From the NCBI RefSeq assembly GCF_016862315.1, contig NZ_BOMS01000075.1, positions 1 through 50,731 on the forward strand: a stretch of DNA of 50,731 bases, in the 5' to 3' direction. The translations under genes and the position numbers were made by a program. The notes below the pieces were generated by a model, which was given only the letters and a program-made list of their open reading frames with translations, ran no database searches and was not told the origin of the DNA. The stretch comes from Actinoplanes palleronii (GTDB taxonomy: Bacteria; Actinomycetota; Actinomycetes; Mycobacteriales; Micromonosporaceae). Numbering within the stretch: the stretch's first letter is position 1; each line of letters opens with the position of its first letter. This document shows positions 42,374 through 50,260 of the stretch, piece after piece.

Positions 42374-42691
42374 GGTCCGAGATTGTGCACCCCGGACCGC
42401 AGCGGCGGGACATCCGGACGCCACAAAAGAACCGAACAAGCAGCGGTGACCCGAAAAAAGCCGCTGTTTACCCACTCCCGACCGGGCTATGCAGACTGAC
42501 AACGGGTTTCCCCCGTACGGCCGACCACGGTGGTGGAAAGTCTCCCCTCCACTCAAGAAAACGGGTGGTTGTCGGACCAAAGGCAGATCAAAGCGGCTAA
42601 TTTGTGAGAACAAAGTCACCAGCCCCGCTATCGGACGTGGTCAGTTCCGTGATGCGGTGGCTACCGTCGGCAGTCCGCACTAGCGGACACC
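42374..42691. other. Gene-free interval with the rpfA promoter region
   Basis: About 320 bp divergent space. It contains an AT-richer stretch (TAATTTGTGAGAACAAAG, about 42599-42616), a -10-like TACCGT (42662-42667) and a small hairpin GTCCGC-ACTA-GCGGAC (42673-42688) just before the riboswitch. No gene is supported. Confidence 0.6.
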
Positions 42692-42866
42692 GTGGCCGGA
42701 ACGCCGAGTCCTGCCTGCTGGTCACGGTCAACAACACACAGGCATGGAGCGGGGGACCCACAAGTTCTCCGGCGCGCTCCTCGGAGCGCGCCTCGGGGTG
42801 AAGCCGCACCTAGCGGCCGGGCTCCTCGGCCCGAACCCGACAGCTCACCTCGCAGGCGTGGAGGGA
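42692..42866 (+). promoter_or_regulatory. c-di-AMP riboswitch (ydaO-yuaA type)
   Basis: Diagnostic segments occur in order: GGAACGCCGAGTCCTGCC (42698-42715), GGAGCGGGGGACCCA, GGGGTGAAGCC, GGGCTCCTCGGCCCGAACCC, CGACAGCTCACCTCGCAGGC, then GGAGGG before the start codon. This is the actinobacterial form of the ydaO motif that commonly precedes rpf and other wall hydrolase genes. c-di-AMP binding usually turns expression off. The aptamer ends almost on the ribosome site. Confidence 0.92.
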
Positions 42867-42873
42867 AAACTTC

Positions 42874-43554
42874 ATGCTTCACCTGAACAAGCGGGTTCGT
42901 CGTGTCCTCTCCCGGCGAGCCCCGGCACCGCGCGCCCATTTTCGGGCCGCGCAGGTCACGTCCACGCAGCCCGGGCTCACACGCACCCGGCTGAAACGCG
43001 CGCTCGGCATCACGGTGGCCGGCCTGGCCGGCGCCATCGGCCTGCTGGCCGTGGAAGCCGCACCGGCCAGCGCCGCGCCGAACGTCAACTGGGACGCCGT
43101 CGCCAAGTGCGAATCCGGCGGGAACTGGAGAATCAACACCGGGAACGGCTATTACGGCGGTCTGCAGTTCAGCCGCGGCACGTGGCGCTCGCACGGCGGC
43201 GGCTCCTACGGCTCCACGGCAAATCTCGCCTCCAAGACCGAGCAGATCACGGTCGCCGAGCGGGTGCTGCGCAACCAGGGCATCGGCGCGTGGCCGACGT
43301 GTGGCCGCCGCGGCCTCACCCAGTCCCGGAAGACCGCCACGGTACGGACCACCTCGGTGAGCCCCTACCGCCTCGCGGCCTACACCAAGCCGCTGAAGGC
43401 GGGCCGCACCTACGTGGTGAAGCACGGCGACACGCTCTCCAGCCTCGCCGCGCGCTATCACGTGCGGGGCGGGTGGAAGGCGCTCTACCGCGCCAACGCG
43501 GGCCGCCTGAGCAGCCCGAACCACCTCCGCGTGGGACAGCGCCTGGCGTTCTGA
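42874..43554 (+). CDS. rpfA: Resuscitation-promoting factor, Rpf domain plus LysM
   Basis: 226 residues. Signal region (about 38-68, LGITVAGLAGAIGLLAVEAAPASA) followed by a transglycosylase Rpf domain: WDAVAKCESGGNW with the catalytic Glu, NGYYGGLQFSRGTW, and two Cys (KCESGG, WPTCGRRG) for a disulfide. A linker leads to a C-terminal LysM (YVVKHGDTLSSLAARY). Rpf cleaves peptidoglycan and promotes spore germination or exit from dormancy. This signal-Rpf-LysM order is that of Streptomyces RpfA. It is controlled by the c-di-AMP riboswitch just upstream. Confidence 0.95.
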   Translation: MLHLNKRVRRVLSRRAPAPRAHFRAAQVTSTQPGLTRTRLKRALGITVAGLAGAIGLLAVEAAPASAAPNVNWDAVAKCESGGNWRINTGNGYYGGLQFSRGTWRSHGGGSYGSTANLASKTEQITVAERVLRNQGIGAWPTCGRRGLTQSRKTATVRTTSVSPYRLAAYTKPLKAGRTYVVKHGDTLSSLAARYHVRGGWKALYRANAGRLSSPNHLRVGQRLAF

Positions 43555-43563
43555 CAAGCGGGT

Positions 43564-43590
43564 GCGGGGTCCCGCGGCAAGGGACCCCGC
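43564..43590. terminator. Hairpin terminator after rpfA
   Basis: GCGGGGTCCC (43564-43573), seven-base loop, GGGACCCCGC (43581-43590): a perfect 10-bp stem. It lies between convergent rpfA and the NTF2-like gene. Confidence 0.85.
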
Positions 43591-43596
43591 GCCTGG

Positions 43597-43962
43597 TCAG
43601 CTCGCCGGCCGGGTGAACTCCGGCTGGTCGAGCACACGCAGCCAGGAACCGTCGGGCTGCCGGCGCACCACCTGCGCCCGTGCCCCGGCGCCGTCTTTCG
43701 GCGGGGTCGAGGTGAGGGCCAGGTCGCCGCTGATCAGCGTGGGCAGCGGCGACTCCGGCTCGAACCGCGGCATCCTCGGCAGCACCTCGGCCCAGAACTT
43801 CTGGATCGCCGCGCGGCCGACGGTCTGGCTGCCTGGTGGATAGGCCATCACGGCATCCTCCTCATACAGCCACGCCAGGCCCTCGGCGTCTTTCGCGTTG
43901 GCGCGCTCGACGAAGAGGCGGGTGAGGTCTTCCGGCTGGAGTGCCTTCTCGCGTTCGCTCAT
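43597..43962 (-). CDS. NTF2/SnoaL-like small protein
   Basis: 121 residues from ATG 43962, with GGAAGG nine bases upstream. Cone-shaped NTF2-like pattern: FVERANAKDAEGLAWLYEEDAVMAYP, AAIQKFWAEVL, LISGDLALTS, and DGSWLRVLDQP. Members are small isomerases, dehydratases or ligand-binding proteins. It is divergent from the LysR gene (70 bp), its probable regulator. Confidence 0.85.
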   Translation of the reverse strand: MSEREKALQPEDLTRLFVERANAKDAEGLAWLYEEDAVMAYPPGSQTVGRAAIQKFWAEVLPRMPRFEPESPLPTLISGDLALTSTPPKDGAGARAQVVRRQPDGSWLRVLDQPEFTRPAS

Positions 43963-44000
43963 GGCTCCAGCCTTCCGCGCCCGGGTCAACAAGTCCAACG

Positions 44001-44024
44001 CATAGTTCTTATGACTACTACAAT
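44001..44024 (+). promoter_or_regulatory. Divergent LysR box and lysR -10 element
   Basis: CATAGTTCTTATG (44001-44013) is an inverted repeat (CATA-N5-TATG) of LysR-box character in the 70-bp divergent gap. TACAAT (44019-44024) is a near-consensus -10, eight bases before the lysR GTG, so that transcript may be leaderless. Confidence 0.6.
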
Positions 44025-44032
44025 TCCCACTT

Positions 44033-44908
44033 GTGGATTTGCGGCAGCTTCAGTACTTCGTGGCGGTGGCCGAGACCGGGAGCTTCACCCGGGCCGCGGA
44101 GCGGGTGCACATCACCCAGTCCGGGGTGAGCGCCCAGATCAAGGCCCTGGAGCACGAGCTCGGCGCGGAGCTCTTCGACCGCAGCGGCCGCACCGCGCGC
44201 CTCACCGACGCGGGTTCGGTGGCGCTGCGCCACGCCCGTGCGGCGCTCGACTCGACCCTCGACCTGCGCGACGCGATCGACGACGTGAAGGGGCTGATCC
44301 GGGGCCGGCTGACGATCGGCATGGTGACCGGATGCGAGGTGACGCCGCTGTTCGACGCGCTCGCCGCGTTCCACCGCGATCACCCCGGCATCGAGCTGGA
44401 GCTGGCCGAGGCGAACTCGGATCACCTGGTCGCCGGGGTACGCACCGGCAGCCTCGACGTCGCGCTCGCCGGACTCGCGGGTGAACCGCCCGACCACCTC
44501 GCGGCGCAGATCATCGTGAGCGAGCGCCTGGTCGCGCTGACCCCGCCGGGCAGCGAGCTGGCGCAGCGCGGCAGCGTCCCGGTCGCCGGGCTCACGTCGT
44601 ACAAAATCGTCTGTCTGCCGGTGGGGACCGGCATCCGTGACGTGCTCGACCGCGCCGTCCTCGCAGCGGTCGGTGTGCGACCGGAGGTCGCCCTGGTGGC
44701 CACGTCCCCGGACACCGTCGCCGGTCTGGCCCGTCGCGGTCTCGGGGTCGCCGTGCTGAGCGAGTCGATGGCCGCCGCGCACCCGGACCTGGTCGCGGTC
44801 CCGATCGACGACGTCGGCATTCCGGCCCTGCTCGCGCTGATCTGGCAGGAGCGCGCGAGCCCGGCCCTGTCCGCCTTCCTGAAGCACTGCCGCACCGCTT
44901 TCAGCTGA
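44033..44908 (+). CDS. LysR-family transcriptional regulator
   Basis: 291 residues from a GTG. Winged helix at 1-60: LRQLQYFVAVAETGSFTRAAERVHITQSGVSAQIKALE. The periplasmic-binding-protein-like effector domain starts near residue 92 (GRLTIGM). It probably controls the divergent NTF2-like gene and itself; the effector is unknown. There is no Shine-Dalgarno, which agrees with leaderless translation. Confidence 0.94.
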   Translation: MDLRQLQYFVAVAETGSFTRAAERVHITQSGVSAQIKALEHELGAELFDRSGRTARLTDAGSVALRHARAALDSTLDLRDAIDDVKGLIRGRLTIGMVTGCEVTPLFDALAAFHRDHPGIELELAEANSDHLVAGVRTGSLDVALAGLAGEPPDHLAAQIIVSERLVALTPPGSELAQRGSVPVAGLTSYKIVCLPVGTGIRDVLDRAVLAAVGVRPEVALVATSPDTVAGLARRGLGVAVLSESMAAAHPDLVAVPIDDVGIPALLALIWQERASPALSAFLKHCRTAFS

Positions 44909-44929
44909 TCGAAAACAGCCAAAACGGCA

Positions 44930-44961
44930 GGAGCCCCCGCCGCAACCGCGGCGAGGGCTCC
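44930..44961. terminator. Bidirectional hairpin terminator
   Basis: GGAGCCCCCGCCGC (44930-44943) pairs with GCGGCGAGGGCTCC (44948-44961) with a single C-A mismatch, loop AACC. It lies between convergent lysR and the large nuclease gene. Confidence 0.82.
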
Positions 44962-44974
44962 CGGGACTACCGAG

Positions 44975-47900
44975 TTACTTGGTGATCTTGACGGTGTAGA
45001 CCTTGGCGGCCGACTTGTTGCCCGCCTTGTCCGTCGCGAGGTAGCTGATCCGCAGGGTGCCCTTGGCGACCCCGGAGACCTTGAGGCTCCAGGATCCGCC
45101 GCTGACCTTCGCGGTCAGCAGCTCGCCCTTGCTCAGCGCCGCGGACTTCGAGGACGCCTTCGTCCACTTGCCGTGGCTGTAGTAGTACCACTTGCCGGAG
45201 CGCTGCTCGACCAGCTTGACCCGCACGCTGCTGACGCCCAGACCGGTGTCGCTCACCTTGCCGGTGACCGTCTTCCAGGACGTCGCCTTGTTCGAGCTGT
45301 GCGGGACGGTCAGGGTCACCTTCGGTACGAAGACGTCCTTGACGACCTTGAGCGTGCCCGCCGTCACGGTGCTGCCCGCGCCGGCCGCGTTCACCGGGGT
45401 CACCTTGACCGAGTACGTGCCGGCCTTGGTGTAGGTGTGCGTGACCGGGGTGTTGGCGGACGCCGAGCCGGTGGTGCCGTCGCCCCAGGTGATCTTGACC
45501 GAGGTGCCGTTCACGCCGCTGACGCGGAGGGTGACCGACTGGGTGGCCCAGATCGAACCGGCGCTCAGCGAGTACTTGCCGGCCTGCGCGGCCGCCGTCA
45601 CGGTGCCACCGCTGACGGTGGCCGTGTTGCCGGCCTTGTCAGTGAGGGTCACGGTGATCGAGAACGTGCCGGCCTTGGCGTACTTGTGAGCGGCCGACTT
45701 GCCGGTCAGGGTCTCCGGCGTGCTGCCGTCGCCCCAGTTGACGACCTGCGTGACCTCGGCGACAGCACTGTCGTCGGTCAGCGAGGTCTGCGTCAGGGTG
45801 ACCGTCTGGCCGGGCCAGATGGTCGTGGCGTTCGCCTGGTAGGTGCCGGTCGGCGCGGTGGTGTCCGACGGCGCCGGGACGTACACGCTGCTGCGGAACG
45901 TGGTGTCCGCGGTGATCGGCGTGTACTTGGCGAAGTAGTTGACCAGCATGGTCAGGTCGTTGTCGCCGGTCGTGACCTTGGCGGTGCCCTTGCCGAGGGT
46001 GAAGAAGTTGTCGCCACCCGAGGCGAGGAACGAGTTCGACGAGACCCGGTACTGACCGGCCGGGTCGAGGACCACGCCGTTCAGCTTCACCGTGGACGCG
46101 ATGATCCGCGAACCGGCCGGCTGCGTGGCGTCGTACTGATAGGTGAAGCCCTTGGACACACCCAGGTGCAGGATCGGCCGGGAAGCGGTGGACGGCTGCC
46201 ACTGCTCCTCGAGCACCTGCTTGATCTGTGCACCGGTGAGGGTCTGGGTGACCATGTCGTTGGCGAACGGCTGGACCGCGTACGCCTCGGAGTAGGTGAT
46301 CACGCCGTCCTCGCCGACCAGCAGGTCGCTGCGCAGGCCGCCCGGGTTCATGAAGGCGATCTGAGCGCCGCCGCGACGAGCCTCACTGGTCTGGTCGAGC
46401 TGCACGTCGGCGATGAAGTTGCCCATCACCGACTCGGCGCCACGGTCCTCGGCGGTGCCGTTGTAGGCCCGCTTGATGTCCGTGGTGATGGTGCCGAGCT
46501 GCTTCGCGCCGAGCACCGTCGAGTTGGCCTTGGCGGCAGCCACGATCTTGGCGACCGCCGCGTTCGGCGTGATGTCGTCGGCGGTGGTGTCCGGCGTGCC
46601 GGCGTTGGCCAGCACGTCGATCAGCTTGGCCGTCGACGCGGTGACCTGCTTGGTCGCCGGGTCGATGGTCAGGGTGGCCTGGCCGACGCGGACGCCGTAG
46701 TCCTCGGCCTGGATCACCGGACGGGTCTTCGTGGTGCCGGGGACCGGGACCTCGAAGGCGTACGGCTGGTGGGTGTGTCCGCTGAGGATCGCCTCGTACT
46801 CGGCGCTCACCTTGGTGAAGTCACCGAAGACCGGGTCGGCCTGCAGCGTCGCGGCGGAGGTGATGTTCTCGGTCGCCGCACCCTCGTGGGCGAGCAGGAC
46901 GAGCACGTCCGCCTCGCCGTTCGACTCGTCGCCGTCGGAGAGCTGGGCGGCCACCGTGTTCGCCTCGGCGATCGGGTCGTGGAACTCGACGCCCTTGATG
47001 CCGTCCGGGCTGACCAGCGAGCCGGTCTGCGAGGTGACGACACCGACGTAGCCGACCCGGATGCCGGCCACGGTCTTCACCGTGTAGGCGTCCAGGACCC
47101 GCGCGCCGTCCTTGTAGACGTTCGCGCCGAGGTACGGGAAGTTCGCCCGGTCCTCGACCCGTCCGGTCAGGTCGGCGAGGCCCTTGTCGAACTCGTGGTT
47201 GCCGACCGCGGAGACCGACAGGCCGGCCGCGTTCAGGGCGTCCAGCGTCGGGTTGTCCGCGTCGATCGACGAGATGAAGGTCGACGCGCCGATGTTGTCA
47301 CCGGCCGAGCTGAAGATCGTGTACGGGTTCTGCGCCCGCAGCTTGTCGACCAGACCGGCCACGTACGCGGCGCCGCCGACGTTCGTGCTCGGCTGCTCGA
47401 GCCGGCCGTGGAAGTCGTTGATGTTGAGCAGCTGCAGGTCGATCGGGTCGGTGTCGATGCCGACGACGACCGGGTCGTGGTCACTGGCCCGGTACGGGTC
47501 GGCACCGTAGAACGGCGCGTAACCGTCGTACTGGAACGCGTACGACTCGACCGAGTTGATGTTCCAGATGTCCACGCCGGTGACCCGGTCGGTCAGCGCC
47601 GCCGTGGTCAGCGCGTGGTCCAGGGAACCGGACTCGCCGCCGAAGACGTACGAGGACTTGCCCGGCGCCTTCGTGGTGTGCACGTCGGTGTAGCCGGCCT
47701 CGTAGAGGACCTGCATCGGGTCTTCCTGGGTGTACGAGTTGAAGTCACCCAGCAGGATCACGTTGTCGGTGCCGCTGTCCTTCTCGACACCCTTGACGAA
47801 GTTGACCAGCGACGCGGCCTGACGCTTGCGGTCACCGTTGTACGGGCCCTGCCCGTCACCGGAGTCCACGTTGTCACCGGCCGGAGCGACCGAGGCACTC

Positions 47901-49831
47901 TTCGACTTCAGGTGGTTCGCGACCACGGTGAAGTCGATCGAGCCGGCGTGGAACGTCTGCGCGATCGGCTCACGCGCGTTCGACCACACGGTCTCGTCGC
48001 TGAGCGAGCGGGACGCGCCCTTCGGCGTGGCCTTGGCCGGCTTGTAGATGATCGCGGTGGTGATCACGTCCTGCTCGGCCGCGCTCGGCAGCTCGGCGGG
48101 CGACCGGACATAGTCCCAGGTGCCCGCGCCGTCGACGTCGTTCAGCGCGCCGACCAGGGTCTTCAGCGCCAGCTGCGGGTCGTTCGCCTCGAACTTGACC
48201 GAGTTCTCGATCTCCATGAGCGCGACGACGTCGGCGTTCATCGCGCTGATCGCCGAGACGATCTTCGCCTGCTGCTTGGCAGCCGCCGCCGCGTCGGTCG
48301 CGCCGCGCGCCTCGCCACCGAAGTGGACGAAGTAGTTCAGCACGTTGAAGCTGGCCACCTTGAGGTCGCCGCCCACGGCCACCGGTGCGGTGGTGCGCGG
48401 GTTGGCGGCGGTGAAGGTGGTCCGGTTCGCCGCCGGGGTCTCCGCGGAGACCGGGGTGGTCGGCTCGAGCAGCCAGTCGCCGTACGCGTAGTCCAGCACG
48501 ACCGGGCCGAAGGAGGCGACCTTGTCGCCGGTCCGGATCGGCTCGTCCTTGGAGATGTACGGCGGCGCGATCTTCGCGGTCGACAGGTTGGCGGTCTTGC
48601 CGTCGTCCAGCAGGATCCGGGCGTCGCGGTTGGCGGCCTTCAGGGCCTTGGCCGCGTCGCTGCCGGGCTTGGCCACGTCGGTCGGGACCTTCGCCACCGC
48701 GTCGCCGGCGGCCAGCACGGCCTCGCCGTAGGTGTTCAGGTAGTACGTGTCCGACACCGTGTACTTGCCGGCCGGGGCGACGAGCATGCCCTCGGCGGAC
48801 TCGCGGACCGCGTCACTGGCCGGCAGGCTCAGCGACACCGCGGTCGGCACGGTCACGCCGGTGGCGCAGATCTGCGTGTCGGCCTTGGCCGCGAGGGTGA
48901 TCTCGGTGAGGCCGCTGAACTCGGTCACCGAGCCGGTCACCCGGACCTGGTCACCGATGTTGACGGTGGGCAGGTTCGCGACGGTGCCGTAGACGAGGAC
49001 GGCGTCCGACGCGGTGCCCTCGGCGACCTTGCGGTCACCGCCGCTGCCCGCGGTCTGGATGTAGAAACCGTTGAAGCCGCCGGTGGTGTGCACCGCGGTG
49101 ACGACGCCCTCGACGGTGACCTTCGTACCGGCCAGCGGGGACGCCGCGCCGGTGCCCTGCACCTCGGCGATGGTGTTGGTGACCGCGGTGTCGCAGCCGA
49201 CCGTCGGCTCCGGGTCCGGGGTGGTGCCGCCGCCGCCGTTCAGCGTGCCGAACGAGCTGGCCGCCTCAGTCTTCCAGGCGCCGTCGATCTTCTGGAGCGA
49301 GTACCCGACCGGGGTGGCGGTCGACTCGGCGACACCGATGTCGGTCGAGGTCTGTCCGAGCGCCGGGCCGTTGGACGCCGTGACGACGCCCTCGTAGCTG
49401 AGGAACTCGGCGAGCGTGCCGTCCGGCTTGACCAGTGCGATCGCGTCGGGCGAGCCGTTCTGCAGGCCGTCGGTCGGGTAGGTCGTCACGACCACACCGG
49501 ACGCCGGGACCAGACCGCTGAGCGTGGTGGTGCTGTAGCTGGCACCGACGGGGTTTCCGCCGCCGTTGTAGAGAACGATCTGCCAGCCGGACAGGTCGGT
49601 CCCGGCCGGGGCCTGGATCTCGATCGCCTCGCCGCTGTCAGCGCCGACGTTGTCGTAGTGGATCTCGCTGATGAAGGGGATCTGTGCTTCGGCGGCGAAA
49701 GCCGGCCCGGAGAAGCCCAGACCCAGCGCGGTGGCCAGTGCCGCGGCACCGAGGGCACGAAGAGCGTGGGGGCTCCGTGCCGTCTGGTTCGCCCGAGCAC
49801 CGGGGTTCACGCTGCGTGTATATGGACGCAT
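44975..49831 (-). CDS. Secreted ExeM/NucH-type nuclease fused to 5'-nucleotidase, PKD domains
   Basis: 1618 residues, GGAGG ten bases before the ATG. Signal peptide ends about residue 47 (FSGPAFAAEA). Order: lamin-tail-like domain (about 50-150), OB-fold domains (about 210-460), endonuclease/exonuclease/phosphatase domain (about 490-780: SFNVLNYF, ALMEIEN, ANHLKSK, LLGDFNS, SDHDPVVV), metallophosphatase (about 795-1060: NINDFHGRL, GDNIG, GNHEFDKG, SGHTH), 5'-nucleotidase C-terminal domain (NPGGLRSDL, YSEAYAVQPFAND), two PKD repeats with WGDGST/WGDGTT, and an Ig-like end. It should degrade external DNA to nucleosides plus phosphate. Each motif set looks intact. Confidence 0.95.
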   Translation of the reverse strand: MRPYTRSVNPGARANQTARSPHALRALGAAALATALGLGFSGPAFAAEAQIPFISEIHYDNVGADSGEAIEIQAPAGTDLSGWQIVLYNGGGNPVGASYSTTTLSGLVPASGVVVTTYPTDGLQNGSPDAIALVKPDGTLAEFLSYEGVVTASNGPALGQTSTDIGVAESTATPVGYSLQKIDGAWKTEAASSFGTLNGGGGTTPDPEPTVGCDTAVTNTIAEVQGTGAASPLAGTKVTVEGVVTAVHTTGGFNGFYIQTAGSGGDRKVAEGTASDAVLVYGTVANLPTVNIGDQVRVTGSVTEFSGLTEITLAAKADTQICATGVTVPTAVSLSLPASDAVRESAEGMLVAPAGKYTVSDTYYLNTYGEAVLAAGDAVAKVPTDVAKPGSDAAKALKAANRDARILLDDGKTANLSTAKIAPPYISKDEPIRTGDKVASFGPVVLDYAYGDWLLEPTTPVSAETPAANRTTFTAANPRTTAPVAVGGDLKVASFNVLNYFVHFGGEARGATDAAAAAKQQAKIVSAISAMNADVVALMEIENSVKFEANDPQLALKTLVGALNDVDGAGTWDYVRSPAELPSAAEQDVITTAIIYKPAKATPKGASRSLSDETVWSNAREPIAQTFHAGSIDFTVVANHLKSKSASVAPAGDNVDSGDGQGPYNGDRKRQAASLVNFVKGVEKDSGTDNVILLGDFNSYTQEDPMQVLYEAGYTDVHTTKAPGKSSYVFGGESGSLDHALTTAALTDRVTGVDIWNINSVESYAFQYDGYAPFYGADPYRASDHDPVVVGIDTDPIDLQLLNINDFHGRLEQPSTNVGGAAYVAGLVDKLRAQNPYTIFSSAGDNIGASTFISSIDADNPTLDALNAAGLSVSAVGNHEFDKGLADLTGRVEDRANFPYLGANVYKDGARVLDAYTVKTVAGIRVGYVGVVTSQTGSLVSPDGIKGVEFHDPIAEANTVAAQLSDGDESNGEADVLVLLAHEGAATENITSAATLQADPVFGDFTKVSAEYEAILSGHTHQPYAFEVPVPGTTKTRPVIQAEDYGVRVGQATLTIDPATKQVTASTAKLIDVLANAGTPDTTADDITPNAAVAKIVAAAKANSTVLGAKQLGTITTDIKRAYNGTAEDRGAESVMGNFIADVQLDQTSEARRGGAQIAFMNPGGLRSDLLVGEDGVITYSEAYAVQPFANDMVTQTLTGAQIKQVLEEQWQPSTASRPILHLGVSKGFTYQYDATQPAGSRIIASTVKLNGVVLDPAGQYRVSSNSFLASGGDNFFTLGKGTAKVTTGDNDLTMLVNYFAKYTPITADTTFRSSVYVPAPSDTTAPTGTYQANATTIWPGQTVTLTQTSLTDDSAVAEVTQVVNWGDGSTPETLTGKSAAHKYAKAGTFSITVTLTDKAGNTATVSGGTVTAAAQAGKYSLSAGSIWATQSVTLRVSGVNGTSVKITWGDGTTGSASANTPVTHTYTKAGTYSVKVTPVNAAGAGSTVTAGTLKVVKDVFVPKVTLTVPHSSNKATSWKTVTGKVSDTGLGVSSVRVKLVEQRSGKWYYYSHGKWTKASSKSAALSKGELLTAKVSGGSWSLKVSGVAKGTLRISYLATDKAGNKSAAKVYTVKITK

Positions 49832-50260
49832 CGAGATAGGTCCTCCGATGGAAGTGAGTGGGGCGGAGATTAGGGGCGGTCGATGACGTTCTTTTCTCGA
49901 TCAGGTAACGGAACGGGGTGCGGCCCACTAAGGACAGGTGGTAATCCCCCCGAATCGACCACTCACGATGGTCACGGTTGAGCATCCGAGAGTCCATTAC
50001 GGATTGTTACCTGTTGGCTGTCTATACAGCGCGTGACGAAACGTCCTCGTCGTTACGTGCCCGCCACGACCTTCTAAGACCCTTTTTGGTACGACCTGAG
50101 CAGTCCGGCCTGCTCCGGGCCGGGTCGTCCGCATCGAGCCCGCCGTCATCGTTCGTGATCTAGTTCCGGCCGAAAGTATGAGACGCGGCTTTAGGGGTAT
50201 TAAGTCCGTTCTGACATGGTTAGGGAGTGTTTCCGGGGGAGGCGACTGAAGGGAATGGTT
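49832..50260. other. Divergent regulatory interval, 430 bp
   Basis: Holds the promoters of the nuclease and of the secreted repeat protein. GCTGTCTATACAGC (50017-50030) is a palindrome overlapping TATACA, a possible -10. GTTACCTG occurs on both strands (about 50005 and 49905). No gene is supported. Confidence 0.6.

Noticed and set aside
42599..42620. Crp-type site TGTGA...TCAC upstream of rpfA (Crp control of rpfA is known in Mycobacterium)
   Set aside because: The half-sites are separated by eight bases, not six, and the second is incomplete.
45173..49873. A 1566-codon open frame on the plus strand, antisense to the nuclease
   Set aside because: Its product is Val/Gly/Arg/Asp-rich without motifs, and the opposite strand encodes clear catalytic domains. 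It is a by-product of GC-rich codon bias.
49832..49920. PHO box controlling the 5'-nucleotidase gene
   Set aside because: Only GTTACCTG-like words; no two 11-bp GTTCACC direct repeats could be read.
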